Below, one piece after another: positions 1 through 8,365 of a stretch of DNA of 61,977 nucleotides. This DNA is from Alphaproteobacteria bacterium (lineage in GTDB: Bacteria > Pseudomonadota > Alphaproteobacteria > MPNO01 > UBA2964). Each line of letters begins with the position of its first letter. Within the stretch, counting starts at the first letter, position 1. The notes under the pieces are model-generated. The model saw only the letters and a program-made list of their open reading frames with translations, had not been told where the DNA came from and did no database searches. A program made the translations under genes and the position numbers. The stretch is taken from the NCBI GenBank assembly GCA_009377375.1, contig WHUE01000005.1, forward strand, positions 25,534 through 87,510, in the 5' to 3' direction.

Positions 1-60
1 CCCCATCTCGGTATGGGTGGTCTCCACGATCACCTGGGTCTTGCGGATCTTGGCGCTCAT
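1..60 (-). CDS. PF06684 (DUF1185) 'amino acid synthesis' family protein, N-terminal fragment
   Basis: Only the first 20 codons are in the window; the gene starts at 60 and runs off the left edge. The opening residues (MSAKIRKTQVIVETTHTEMG) resemble the start of PF06684 proteins, and the ATG overlaps the stop of the neighbouring PF06684 gene as ATGA, which argues for translational coupling of two paralogous or complementary subunits. Too little sequence is present to identify active-site residues. Family membership is inferred from the short N-terminus and the tandem arrangement. Confidence 0.55.
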   Translation of the reverse strand, partial: MSAKIRKTQVIVETTHTEMG

Positions 61-692
61 TTCAGGCCGTCTTCCCCCTTCACGTCGGAATCCTTCAGCC
101 CGCCGGCGCGGTCGTAGATGCGCGGCGCCGTCATCATCGCCTGGATCCAGACGATCTCGTCGTCGCGGGGCGCGTCCGGGATCGAGCATTCGATGCAGTC
201 GAAATGGCTGCGCACGTAAGCCGCGTTCACATGGGCCAGCGGCACGTCCACCGGACGTCCGGCGGAAGTGACCTTCTTGGTGGACGGCACGATCGCCTTG
301 GACGGCTTGATCAGCGCGCGCATGCCGTACCCGCCGGGCTCGTGCCACAGCGCCGCGTGCTCCAGCTCGCCCGCCAGCCCGACCACCGCCGACTTGCCGT
401 AGGCGACGACGTTCGACGCGCCGCCCAGCGCATCGATCAGCCGCTGCGCCATCGCCGTGCCGAGCGGCTTCAGCGCCTCCATCAGCGGCATCAGGTCCTC
501 GACGTACCGCCCCGCATAGGGGTTGTGGGCGACGGCGGCGATATAGCCCTTGCGCTGCGGCTTCGCCGCAGGGGGGCCGAACTCGTGCAGCACGTCCTCG
601 ACGTGAAGCACGAACTTGCGCACCTTCACCAGCGGGCCGAAATCGCCCTCGCCGGTCGTCCGGATTTCGCCGATGCTGCGTGAATCGTCCAT
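57..692 (-). CDS. PF06684 (DUF1185) amino acid synthesis family protein
   Basis: A 211-residue protein that I recognise as a member of PF06684. Structures of this family show a chorismate-mutase-like fold and the biochemical role is unsettled. Conserved-looking blocks are KGYIAAVAHNPYAGRY, GKSAVVG and the C-terminal DEIVWIQAMMTAPRIYDRAGG. I start at the ATG at 692; the open frame upstream has no homology-like sequence. It lies 14 bp downstream of the UPF0280 gene and overlaps a second PF06684 gene by 4 bp, so it is the third gene of the run that starts with the 6-hydroxynicotinate reductase homologue. The context suggests a role in turnover of the reduced N-heterocycle, which is inference. 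Confidence 0.8.
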   Translation of the reverse strand: MDDSRSIGEIRTTGEGDFGPLVKVRKFVLHVEDVLHEFGPPAAKPQRKGYIAAVAHNPYAGRYVEDLMPLMEALKPLGTAMAQRLIDALGGASNVVAYGKSAVVGLAGELEHAALWHEPGGYGMRALIKPSKAIVPSTKKVTSAGRPVDVPLAHVNAAYVRSHFDCIECSIPDAPRDDEIVWIQAMMTAPRIYDRAGGLKDSDVKGEDGLK

Positions 693-706
693 CGTTCCGC
701 TCTCCC

Positions 707-1582
707 TCAGGCCGCGTGGGCGGCAATGAGCGTGTCGGGCGGGACCCCGACGACGCGTATCTCCTGCTGCAAGACAAGCACCGCGGCGACGACCTGTCCA
801 GCCGTCACCATCCCTTTCGCGCAACGCATGCCCGATTCCAGGGCGACCGCCACCGTGTCAGGGTCCAGCGCCCCGACGGCGACCGTCACTTCGCGCGCGC
901 CGAGATCGCTGTCGAGGTCGATGCTGTCGGCCGGCGCGCGCCTGACGGCCGGGTGGTCGGCGTTCACCGCGTTGGCGATCAGCGTCGCTGCCACGTCGGC
1001 GGCGGCGGCGTCCCGGGCCAGCACGGTCACCGCGTCGGCGATGCCGAGCGAGAAGCTGCGCCCCTTCCAGCCGCTTGTGGCGATGCCGCGCACCGGCATG
1101 TCGTGGCTCAGCCGGCACGCGCCGTCGACGGAAGGGGCGAAATAGTCGCCGATCAGCCCGGCCGTCAGGCTCGCGCCGGGCGCCAGGTGAAACGCGATGT
1201 CGCCGCCGTTGTTGACATAGGCCCGCGACAGGGCCGGTCCGGCGCACATCGCGGCCAGCACTTCGTCCGCCACCGCGCCGGCGACGGCCGCCATCGGGGT
1301 GACGAAATGCGCCGCGCTGTGCGGGACCGCCGCCGCCGCCATCCGCCGGGCGACCGGACCTTCGAAAAGGTCGCGGTCGCCCGGACGGGAGGCGCGGCGC
1401 AAACAGGGAAGCTCTTCGACCAGCCGGGGCAGAATCGCGGGAAAGACCGCGCTGGCCTGCCGGTATGCGGCGTCGATTTCGGCCCGCTCGCCGAACCCTT
1501 CCACCACGAGGTCGATGGGTCCGTGGTGGAGATGCAGCCTCCTTCCGTCGGCCAGCATCGAGATCTGCGCGCCCCCGGCCAT
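707..1582 (-). CDS. UPF0280 family protein (ApbE-like fold)
   Basis: A 291-residue UPF0280 protein. The family belongs to the ApbE-like superfamily, whose best-known members attach FMN covalently to threonines of target flavoproteins; no UPF0280 activity is established to my knowledge. Typical blocks are AYVNNGGDIAFHL (near residue 125) and GIATSGWKGRSFSLGIADAV (near 168), the GG-D and SG-G segments that in ApbE proteins line the flavin site. The start at 1582 has a purine-rich AGGGGGCGG just upstream, and the gene is 9 bp from the reductase gene before it. Because the characterised 6-hydroxynicotinate reductase of Eubacterium barkeri carries a covalent flavin, a maturation role here is an attractive inference. 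Confidence 0.82.
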   Translation of the reverse strand: MAGGAQISMLADGRRLHLHHGPIDLVVEGFGERAEIDAAYRQASAVFPAILPRLVEELPCLRRASRPGDRDLFEGPVARRMAAAAVPHSAAHFVTPMAAVAGAVADEVLAAMCAGPALSRAYVNNGGDIAFHLAPGASLTAGLIGDYFAPSVDGACRLSHDMPVRGIATSGWKGRSFSLGIADAVTVLARDAAAADVAATLIANAVNADHPAVRRAPADSIDLDSDLGAREVTVAVGALDPDTVAVALESGMRCAKGMVTAGQVVAAVLVLQQEIRVVGVPPDTLIAAHAA

Positions 1583-1591
1583 CGCCGCCCC

Positions 1592-3082
1592 CTACCCGGC
1601 CGGCTCGTGCGCCGGGGGATCGAGCGGCCAGGGATGGGCGGCCCGCCACAGCACGGAACGCACGCGCCCGTGCGCGGCCAGGGCGTCGTCCAGCGGACGT
1701 ACCCGGTCGGCATAGCCGCCGATGGCCTCGAAATCGTCGCGCGTCAGCGTGAACTCGATGGGGGCCACCAGCGCCGGTGTCGGCACATGACCAAATGCCT
1801 TGTCCGGCATCTCGTTGACATCGACCATCAGGGTGATGCCGCCGCCGGGCCAGACATAGACCGGGGCGCCGCCGCAGGTCACCCGCGTCTCGCGCCCGCG
1901 CACGCTGCGCGTCAGCCGCACCGGGTTCACCGTCACCCCGGCGCGCAGCGATCCGCCCGCCCCCGCCATGAACATGACGGTGCAGAGCGCCGGCTCGCAG
2001 TTCTCGCCGATGCGTTCGACCACGATGCGCACATCCTCCGGCATCTCCGCCGGCTGCGGGGTCAGCGCGTCGTCCAGCACGTACCAGGCGGAATCCTGGC
2101 CGGTGGTGGACACCATCAGCAGGCGCAGACCCGGCCAGGCCGTCTTCTCGTCGATCTTCTCGATGATATCGAGCGGGTCCCTGATATCGGTGCCGCCCCA
2201 GCCGGCGCCGTGATCCGCCACCTGGAAGTAGCGGCCCGGCGTGGAGCGCCGGCCGCGCACGCGGATGCCGGCGGGCGGCATGTCGATGAACTTGCCGGCC
2301 TGGTGCTCGCTGAGGACTGCGGTGATGTGGTCGTCCACCACAATCACCTCGTCCACATGGCCGTGCCACTGCGGCGCGAAGATGCCGACGGTGGCCGAGC
2401 CGCAGCCCACCCGCATGCGTTCCTCCTGCACGCCGTTGATGACCGGCGGCATGCCCGCCTGCACCACCACCTCGGCGCCGCCGTCGATGGTCAACTCCAC
2501 CGCTTCCTTGTTGCAGAGCCGCATCATCGTATCGCAGGTGACGTTGCCCTCCTTCTTGCTGCCGCCGGTCAGGTGCCGCACGCCGCCGATAGCCAGCATC
2601 TGCGAGCCGTATTCCGCCGTGGTCACGTGGCCGACCTGCTCGCCATCCACCCGCACGGCGGCGGGCTCGGGACCGATATAGGCGTCGGTGTCGATCTTCA
2701 CCTTGACGCCGCAATAGCTGAACACGCCCTCGCTGACGACGGTGATCATGTCGATCCCGTCCTGCTGGCTGGCGACGATGAAGGGAGCGGGCTTGTAGTC
2801 GGGATAGGTCGTCGTCGCGCCGATGCCGGTCAGGAAGGTCGGGGCCTGGCTGACCAGCGCGCCGTCCCAGCTCTCCGCGGCGGCGAGGAACGGCACCATG
2901 TCGCCCTTCTCGTCCAGCACCTTCTGCACCACCACCAGCGGATCGGTCCGCACGAGCCGTCCGCCCTCGTTGGCGTAGCGGTCGCAGGCGCCGGTCCGCC
3001 CTTCGCGGATGCGGCAGAGCACGGGGCAGGCGTCGCAGCGGATCAGCCCGTCCGCGGGGGCGCTGGGAACGTCGTCGGCCAT
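1592..3082 (-). CDS. hnr: 6-hydroxynicotinate reductase-like iron-sulfur protein
   Basis: A 496-residue protein resembling proteins annotated as 6-hydroxynicotinate reductase, the ferredoxin-dependent enzyme (EC 1.3.7.1) that reduces 6-hydroxynicotinate to 1,4,5,6-tetrahydro-6-oxonicotinate. The N-terminus has a clear Cys cluster, CDACPVLC followed by a fourth Cys ten residues later (about residues 16-33), as expected for an Fe-S centre. Further Cys occur in SYCGVK, VTCDTMMRLC, VGCGSATVG and VTCGGAP. I use the ATG at 3082, preceded by GGTGGAGC; the longer frame reads through the operator. It is first in a run with UPF0280 and two PF06684 genes and divergent from korAB, which can provide reduced ferredoxin. 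The true substrate could be another pyridine or azaarene. Confidence 0.75.
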   Translation of the reverse strand: MADDVPSAPADGLIRCDACPVLCRIREGRTGACDRYANEGGRLVRTDPLVVVQKVLDEKGDMVPFLAAAESWDGALVSQAPTFLTGIGATTTYPDYKPAPFIVASQQDGIDMITVVSEGVFSYCGVKVKIDTDAYIGPEPAAVRVDGEQVGHVTTAEYGSQMLAIGGVRHLTGGSKKEGNVTCDTMMRLCNKEAVELTIDGGAEVVVQAGMPPVINGVQEERMRVGCGSATVGIFAPQWHGHVDEVIVVDDHITAVLSEHQAGKFIDMPPAGIRVRGRRSTPGRYFQVADHGAGWGGTDIRDPLDIIEKIDEKTAWPGLRLLMVSTTGQDSAWYVLDDALTPQPAEMPEDVRIVVERIGENCEPALCTVMFMAGAGGSLRAGVTVNPVRLTRSVRGRETRVTCGGAPVYVWPGGGITLMVDVNEMPDKAFGHVPTPALVAPIEFTLTRDDFEAIGGYADRVRPLDDALAAHGRVRSVLWRAAHPWPLDPPAHEPAG

Positions 3083-3127
3083 GCTGGCGCTCCACCTCTT
3101 CCGGCCGGTTGACTTCGCGCCGGAATT

Positions 3128-3173
3128 TTGTTTGTATACATACAAGTTTTGCGGCACAGACGCCCATTGTCAA
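3128..3173 (-). promoter_or_regulatory. hnr promoter with operator A
   Basis: On the minus strand TTGACA (3173-3168) is followed after exactly 17 bp by AAAACT (3150-3145), a credible sigma-70-type promoter reading toward hnr. An 18-bp near-perfect palindrome, TTGTTTGTATACATACAA (3128-3145, 8 of 9 half-site positions symmetric), begins at the edge of the -10 and covers the expected transcription start. The placement fits a repressor site. A closely similar site lies at the divergent korA promoter. Confidence 0.7.
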
Positions 3174-3277
3174 GGCCCAACTGACTGCGTATGGTCACGC
3201 CGGAAGACAGGGAGAGTTCGGGCGCAAGCGCGGCCCGCGAACCGGATTGTCCGGAATCGATTTTGCATGCCACTGTC

Positions 3278-3334
3278 TTGACAATTGAGGGAGTGCGGGG
3301 ATACTTCATCGCCCTTTTGTACGTATACATACAA
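3278..3334 (+). promoter_or_regulatory. korA promoter with operator B
   Basis: TTGACA (3278-3283), a 17-bp spacer and ATACTT (3301-3306) form a good sigma-70-type promoter toward korA. The palindrome TTGTACGTATACATACAA (3317-3334, 8 of 9 half-site positions symmetric) sits about 10 bp after the -10, where a bound regulator would block initiation or early elongation. It matches operator A of hnr in 16 of 18 positions, so both divergent promoters are probably controlled by one factor, most likely the MarR protein at 7.8-8.3 kb. Confidence 0.72.
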
Positions 3335-3378
3335 ATGGCCGTTCCCCGAGAGTAGACGATTGAATCGGATCGAGTTTC

Positions 3379-5244
3379 ATGGCCACCAAGCTTAAGCCGA
3401 CCGGCGACACCGGACGGAAGGAAATAGACTCCGTCGTCATCCGTTTCGCCGGCGATTCCGGCGACGGCATGCAGCTCACAGGAACCCAGTTCACCCAGTC
3501 GACGGCCCTGATGGGCAACGACCTCGCCACCTTCCCGGACTTCCCCGCGGAGATCAGGGCGCCGGCCGGCACGACCTATGGCGTCTCGGCCTTCCAGATC
3601 AACTTCGCGTCGTTCGACATCATGACGCCGGGCGACCAGCCCGACGTGCTGGTGGCGATGAACCCGGCGGCGCTGAAGGTGCATCTGCGCGACCTGACGC
3701 TGGGCGGCACGGTGATCGTGAACACCGGCGCGTTCAGCGACCGCAACCTGCAGAAGGCCGGCTATGCCGCCAACCCGCTGGAAGACGGCACGCTGGAGCC
3801 CTATCGCGCGCTTCTGATCGACATCTCCAAGCTGACCCTCGCCGCCGTCGAGGGCACGGGCGTGAACCAGAAGGAGGCGCTGCGCGCCAAGAACCTCTGG
3901 ACGCTCGGCCTGCTGTGCTGGATGTACGACCGCGACCGCCAACCGACCATCGAGTGGCTGAAGACCCGCTTCGCCAAGCAGCCGGACATCGCGGACGCCA
4001 ATATCGCCGCGCTCAACGCCGGCCACGCCTATGGCGAGACCGCCGAGCTGCCGAGCGAGATCAGCACCTATATCGTGCCCAAGGCCGATGTCGCGCCCGG
4101 CACCTACCGCGCCGTGACCGGCACCGAATCCGCCGCATGGGGGCTGCTGGTCGGGGCGAAGAAGGCGGGGCTCAAGCTGTTCTTCGGCTCCTACCCGATC
4201 ACGCCGGCCTCGCCGCTGCTGCATATCCTGTCCAACCTGCGCCAGTACGGCGTCGTCACCTTCCAGGCGGAGGACGAGATTTCGGCGGTGTGCTCCGCGC
4301 TCGGCGCCTCCTATGCCGGCGCCATCGGCATCACCTCGTCGAGCGGGCCCGGCATCGCGCTCAAGACCGAGGCCATAGGGCTGGCGTTCATCGCCGAGCT
4401 GCCGCTGGTGATCGTCAATTCGCAGCGCGGCGGCCCGTCCACCGGCCTGCCGACCAAGACCGAGCAGTCGGACCTGTACCAGGCGGTGTTCGGCCGCAAT
4501 GCCGACTCGCCGCTGCCGGTGGTGGCGAGCTGCACCCCGGGCGATTGCTTCGACACCGCGATCGAGGCAGTGCGGCTGGCGGTCAAGTACATGACGCCGG
4601 TGATGTTCCTGACCGACGGCTACCTCGCCAATGCGGCGGAGCCCTGGCTGATCCCGAATGTCGATGACTATGCCGAGTTCCCGGTCGAGTTCGCGACCAA
4701 AGTCGAGGGCTTCCACCCCTATCTGCGCGACGAGAAGACGCTGGCGCGCAGCTGGGCCGTGCCGGGCACGCCCGGCCTCGAGCACCGCATCGGCGGCATC
4801 GAGAAGAGCTACGACACCGGCAACATCAGCTACGAGCCCGACAACCACCACAAGATGACCAAGGTGCGGGCCCAGAAGGTGCTGAACATCGCCGACGACA
4901 TCCCGCTGCAGACCGTGTCGGAGGGCAAGGAAACCGGCAAGCTGGCCGTGGTCGGCTGGGGCTCCACCTTCGGCGCCATCGAGCAGGCGGTGCGGCGCTG
5001 CCGCACGGCAGGGCTCGAGGTCTCGCATATCCATATCCGTCACATCTGGCCCCTGCCCCGCAATCTTGGCGACCTGCTCGCCGGGTTCGACAAGGTGCTG
5101 GTGCCGGAGATGAACAACGGACAACTCGTCACCCTGTTGCGCGCGCAGTACCTGGTCCCGGCCGAAGGGCTGAACCAGATCAGCGGCCTGCCCTTCAAGG
5201 TGTCGGACCTCGAGCGCGAAATCCGCGCCCGTCTGGAGGACTGA
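3379..5244 (+). CDS. korA: 2-oxoglutarate:ferredoxin oxidoreductase, alpha subunit (gamma-alpha fusion)
   Basis: A 621-residue KorA-type subunit. Residues about 15-200 form the gamma-type 2-oxoacid oxidoreductase domain (AGDSGDGM near 24-31, FPDFPAEIRAPAGT). The rest is the pyrimidine-binding alpha domain (YPITPASPLLH near 271, TSSSGPGIALKTEAIG). It pairs with KorB to convert 2-oxoglutarate and CoA to succinyl-CoA, CO2 and reduced ferredoxin in the cytoplasm. The two-subunit, ferredoxin-free architecture matches KGOR enzymes such as that of Thauera aromatica, where the reduced ferredoxin feeds benzoyl-CoA reductase. Here the divergent neighbour is a ferredoxin-dependent ring reductase homologue. 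No ferredoxin gene is present next to it. Confidence 0.93.
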   Translation: MATKLKPTGDTGRKEIDSVVIRFAGDSGDGMQLTGTQFTQSTALMGNDLATFPDFPAEIRAPAGTTYGVSAFQINFASFDIMTPGDQPDVLVAMNPAALKVHLRDLTLGGTVIVNTGAFSDRNLQKAGYAANPLEDGTLEPYRALLIDISKLTLAAVEGTGVNQKEALRAKNLWTLGLLCWMYDRDRQPTIEWLKTRFAKQPDIADANIAALNAGHAYGETAELPSEISTYIVPKADVAPGTYRAVTGTESAAWGLLVGAKKAGLKLFFGSYPITPASPLLHILSNLRQYGVVTFQAEDEISAVCSALGASYAGAIGITSSSGPGIALKTEAIGLAFIAELPLVIVNSQRGGPSTGLPTKTEQSDLYQAVFGRNADSPLPVVASCTPGDCFDTAIEAVRLAVKYMTPVMFLTDGYLANAAEPWLIPNVDDYAEFPVEFATKVEGFHPYLRDEKTLARSWAVPGTPGLEHRIGGIEKSYDTGNISYEPDNHHKMTKVRAQKVLNIADDIPLQTVSEGKETGKLAVVGWGSTFGAIEQAVRRCRTAGLEVSHIHIRHIWPLPRNLGDLLAGFDKVLVPEMNNGQLVTLLRAQYLVPAEGLNQISGLPFKVSDLEREIRARLED

Positions 5245-5246
5245 CG

Positions 5247-6278
5247 ATGAACGTTCAGAGCCCGCCCGAAAAGCTGAAGCCGGCGGATTACGCCTCCGAC
5301 CAGGAAGTGCGCTGGTGCCCCGGCTGCGGCGACTACGCCATCGTCAAGGGCGTGCAGCGCACCATGGCCGAGATGCAGGCCGATCCGGCGAAGACGGTGT
5401 TCATCTCGGGCATCGGCTGCGCGGCGCGGTTTCCCTACTACATGGCGACCTACGGGTTCCACACGATCCACGGCCGCGCGCCGGCGATCGCGACCGGGGT
5501 GAAGCTGACCAACCCGGAGCTCGACGTCTGGGTGATCGGCGGCGACGGCGACATGCTGTCGATCGGCGGCAACCACACCATGCACGTGGTGCGCCGCAAC
5601 ATCGACCTGCAGGTGCTGCTGTTCAACAACGAGATCTACGGGCTGACCAAGGGCCAGGCCTCGCCGACCTCCAAGGTCGGCACGCGCTCGCCCTCGACCC
5701 CGATGGGGTCGGTGGACGCGCCGGTGTCCGCCTGCAATTTCGTGCTGGGCTGCAACGGCCGCTTCGTCGCCCGCGTGGTCGACACCGACCAGAAGCTGAT
5801 GCCGGACGTCCTCATCCGCGCCAAGGCGCACAAGGGCACTTCGTTCGTCGAGATATTGCAGAACTGCATCGTCTACAACGACGGCGTTTATTCCGGCTTC
5901 ACCGAAAAGAACAACTCGGCCGACGGCCAGGTGAAGTGCGAGCACGGCAAGCCGCTGATCTTCGGCAAGGACGGCAACAAGGGCCTGCGCATGAAGCCGG
6001 GCAAGATGGAGATCGAGGTGGTCACCATCGGCGAGGACGGGGTGACGGAAGGCGACATCCTGGTCCACGACGAGACCAACCGCCCGCTGGCGCAGCTCCT
6101 CTCCGCCATGCAGCCGCCGCACTTCCCCGTGGCGATGGGGGTGATCTTCTGCGACCCGGCGGCGACCTCCTATGAAGAGGCGGTGTACGAGCAGATCGCA
6201 AAGGCGGCGGAAGCCTCGCCGCCCGGCGAGCTCAACGCCCTGCTGCGCCGCGGCCGGACCTGGACGGTCGACGCCTGA
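5247..6278 (+). CDS. korB: 2-oxoglutarate:ferredoxin oxidoreductase, beta subunit (TPP-binding)
   Basis: A 343-residue beta subunit. CPGCGDY (Cys 24 and 27) and GIGCAARFP (near 57) supply Cys ligands for the [4Fe-4S] cluster. GGDGDMLSIGGNH (near 98) and LLFNNEIYGLTKGQ (near 126) form the GDG-NN thiamine-diphosphate motif. It begins 2 bp after korA, so the two are co-translated, and a strong intrinsic terminator follows. Enzymes of this class use 2-oxoglutarate or related 2-oxoacids; the subunit lengths and the KorA partner favour 2-oxoglutarate. Confidence 0.93.
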   Translation: MNVQSPPEKLKPADYASDQEVRWCPGCGDYAIVKGVQRTMAEMQADPAKTVFISGIGCAARFPYYMATYGFHTIHGRAPAIATGVKLTNPELDVWVIGGDGDMLSIGGNHTMHVVRRNIDLQVLLFNNEIYGLTKGQASPTSKVGTRSPSTPMGSVDAPVSACNFVLGCNGRFVARVVDTDQKLMPDVLIRAKAHKGTSFVEILQNCIVYNDGVYSGFTEKNNSADGQVKCEHGKPLIFGKDGNKGLRMKPGKMEIEVVTIGEDGVTEGDILVHDETNRPLAQLLSAMQPPHFPVAMGVIFCDPAATSYEEAVYEQIAKAAEASPPGELNALLRRGRTWTVDA

Positions 6279-6306
6279 ACCGCTTCCGTCGCGACGCGTT
6301 TTTCAG

Positions 6307-6340
6307 GGCCCGGCCGGGCGATCGGCCGGGCCTCTTTTTG
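6307..6340 (+). terminator. Intrinsic terminator after korAB
   Basis: A perfect 10-bp GC stem (GGCCCGGCCG at 6307-6316 with its complement at 6323-6332) and a 6-nt loop are followed by CTCTTTTTG. It lies 28 bp after the korB stop and should end the korAB transcript before the ferredoxin-NADP reductase gene. Confidence 0.88.
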
Positions 6341-6456
6341 TTCCCTTCGCACCGGGGCTTCCATCATCGGCAGCTGCCATACGGGGGGTTTATTCCTGCG
6401 CGCCATCGGCTATCATTCGGTTCACGTGGAGAATACAACCTGCCGGGGAACAGGCA

Positions 6457-7776
6457 TTGAAACAGGGCGGTAACCGCAGCGTCGCGATCGTGGGATCGGG
6501 GCCCGGCGGCATGTACGCGGCACAGGCGCTGCTGGAGAAGGCGCCGGGCACGCGCATCGATATCATCGACAAGCTTCCGACCCCGTTCGGCCTGATCCGC
6601 GGCGGCGTCGCGCCCGACCATCAGAGCACCAAGCGGGTCGACAAGAAGTATTCGGAAACCGCCTCCAGCGAAGGCATCCGCTTCGTCGGCAATGTCGAGC
6701 TCGGCCGGGACGTCTCGCTGGCCGAGCTGGAAGATATCTACGACGCGGTGGTGCTGGCTTACGGCGCTCCTTACGACAACAGCCTCGGTATTCCCGGCGA
6801 GGACAAGGCCGGCGTGTTCGGCTCCAACGCCTTCGTCGGCTGGTACAACTGCCATCCCGAGTTCCGCGACCTGAATCCCGATCTCGACGTCGATGCCGCC
6901 GCGGTCATCGGGGTCGGCAACGTCGCCGTGGACGTCGCCCGCGTGCTCTCGCGCACCCCGGCCGAGATGGACAAGACGGATATCGCCGGCTACGCCATCG
7001 AGCGGATCGACGCCGCAAGGCTGAAGGACATCTACATGTTCGGCCGGCGCGGCCCCGTCGAGGCCAGCTTCACCAATACCGAGCTCAAGGAGCTGGGCGA
7101 GCTGGAAGCGGCGACCTGCGTGGTCGATCCGGCGCAGCTGCCCGATGCCGTGCCGGACACGCTGGACGACCGCGAGCAGAAGGTGAAGACCCGCATCCTG
7201 GAGACGCTGCGCGGTCTCAGCCAGGCGAAGCCAGGCGTCAAGCGCCGCACCATCCATCTCGGTTTCTACGCCATGCCGGTGGAGATACTCGGCGGCGACC
7301 GGGTCGAGGGCATCCGGATGGAGCGCACGCGGGTCGAGAACGGCCGCTGCGTCGGCACGGGAGAAACCTTCGATGTCCCCTGCGGACTGGTCGTGACCTG
7401 CATCGGCTCGCGCGCGCGCGCCATCGACGGCATTCCCTTCGACGAGCGCCGCGGCATCGTCGTCAACGACGAAGGCCGGGTGAAGCCGCGGGTCTACGCC
7501 GCCGGCTGGCTCAAGCGCGGCGCGGTCGGCACCATCGGCACCAACCGGCTCGATTCCTATGGCGTGGTGGACCTGCTGATCGGGGAGTTCGCCGGCGTCC
7601 CCCGCCCGGGGCCGGACGCGCTGGACGCGCTGCTCGACGCGCGTTCGGTCCGACGCACCAGCTTCGAGGACTGGCTGGAGATCAACCGGCTGGAAGTGGA
7701 AGCGGCCTGCGGCGGCGCGCCGCGGCGCAAGTTCACCGCCATCGCCGAAATGCTCAAGGCGCTCGACCGGGTCTGA
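6457..7776 (+). CDS. Ferredoxin-NADP+ reductase, adrenodoxin-reductase (FprA) type
   Basis: A 439-residue flavoprotein moving electrons between NADP(H) and ferredoxin. The FAD Rossmann motif GSGPGGMYAAQ is at residues 13-23, the diagnostic PTPFGLIRGGVAPDH at about 42, the NADP-binding GVGNVAVDVARVL near 150, and the C-terminal GWLKRGAVGTIGTNR near 350, all characteristic of the FprA class. I choose the TTG at 6457: it has GGGGAA eight bases upstream and places the FAD motif at the usual distance from the start. It lies downstream of korAB but after a terminator. It could recharge, or draw on, the ferredoxin pool used by KorAB and the Hnr-like reductase. Confidence 0.9.
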   Translation: MKQGGNRSVAIVGSGPGGMYAAQALLEKAPGTRIDIIDKLPTPFGLIRGGVAPDHQSTKRVDKKYSETASSEGIRFVGNVELGRDVSLAELEDIYDAVVLAYGAPYDNSLGIPGEDKAGVFGSNAFVGWYNCHPEFRDLNPDLDVDAAAVIGVGNVAVDVARVLSRTPAEMDKTDIAGYAIERIDAARLKDIYMFGRRGPVEASFTNTELKELGELEAATCVVDPAQLPDAVPDTLDDREQKVKTRILETLRGLSQAKPGVKRRTIHLGFYAMPVEILGGDRVEGIRMERTRVENGRCVGTGETFDVPCGLVVTCIGSRARAIDGIPFDERRGIVVNDEGRVKPRVYAAGWLKRGAVGTIGTNRLDSYGVVDLLIGEFAGVPRPGPDALDALLDARSVRRTSFEDWLEINRLEVEAACGGAPRRKFTAIAEMLKALDRV

Positions 7777-7795
7777 CCGGCCGAACGGCTCTCCC

Positions 7796-8257
7796 CTATT
7801 CCGCGATGCGGGCCAGCAGGTCGAGCAGCGTCCGCCGCTCGGCGGGGCTGAGCGGCGACAGGGTCAGGCGGCTGATCTCCGCGCCGCTGGCGATAGCGCC
7901 GTCGATAAGCGCCTCGCCGGCAGGGCTCAGGCTCAGGATCAGGCGGCGGCGATCGCCGGGATCGGGACGGCGGGTGATCAGCCCGCGCACGGCCAGCCGC
8001 TTGATGACGCCCTGCATCGTGGCCGCGTCCATCGCGGTCAGCCGGCCGAGCTGGTTCTGCGACACTTCCGCCAGATCGCGCAGCTTGACCATCGCAGCGA
8101 ACTGAAGCGGGGTCAGCTGCGCCGCGCCGATATTCTCCTGAAAGATCGCGCAGTGACGCTGGTGTGCGCGGCGCAGCAGGTGGCCCACCTGCAACTCCAG
8201 CACATAGCCGTTTCCCTCGTCACCGCGCTCGGCACAGAGAGGCTCGATCTTGCTCAT
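7796..8257 (-). CDS. MarR family transcriptional regulator
   Basis: A 153-residue winged-helix regulator. The N-terminal helix LQVGHLLRRAHQRHCAIFQE is followed by LTPLQFAAMVKL, LGRLTAMDAATMQGVIKRL (recognition helix) and the wing GLITRRPDPGDRRRLILSLS, the standard MarR order. I start at the ATG at 8257 (GGGAGG eight bases upstream); the longer frame would run into its own promoter. The upstream region has a TTGACA promoter and a weaker copy of the palindrome found at hnr and korA, suggesting autoregulation. MarR repressors of this size are often released by aromatic acids or their CoA esters, so the ligand may be a pathway substrate. That last point is inference. Confidence 0.88.
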   Translation of the reverse strand: MSKIEPLCAERGDEGNGYVLELQVGHLLRRAHQRHCAIFQENIGAAQLTPLQFAAMVKLRDLAEVSQNQLGRLTAMDAATMQGVIKRLAVRGLITRRPDPGDRRRLILSLSPAGEALIDGAIASGAEISRLTLSPLSPAERRTLLDLLARIAE

Positions 8258-8306
8258 GGTATCGACCTCCCGGGCGGCCGGCAGCGCGGATGACCCCGGA
8301 CTGCAA

Positions 8307-8347
8307 TCATTTGTGTACGAATAATCCTGCGCGCGCCGGGGTGTCAA
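8307..8347 (-). promoter_or_regulatory. marR promoter with operator C
   Basis: On the minus strand TTGACA (8347-8342), a 17-bp spacer and TTATTC (8324-8319) resemble a promoter. The 18-bp segment TCATTTGTGTACGAATAA (8307-8324) keeps the GTGTAC core and matches the TTGTATGTA half-site in 5 and 6 of 9 positions, so it is a weaker version of operators A and B in the same place relative to the -10. This is consistent with autoregulation by the MarR protein. Confidence 0.5.
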
Positions 8348-8365
8348 GAATCGCCGTGCGCGGCG

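Noticed and set aside
680-5124. Long open frames on the strand opposite to hnr and korAB (over 600 codons)
   Set aside because: They are composed of Arg/Ala/Gly/His-rich sequence without any domain and mirror genes with full motif sets; in GC-rich DNA such antisense frames are expected.
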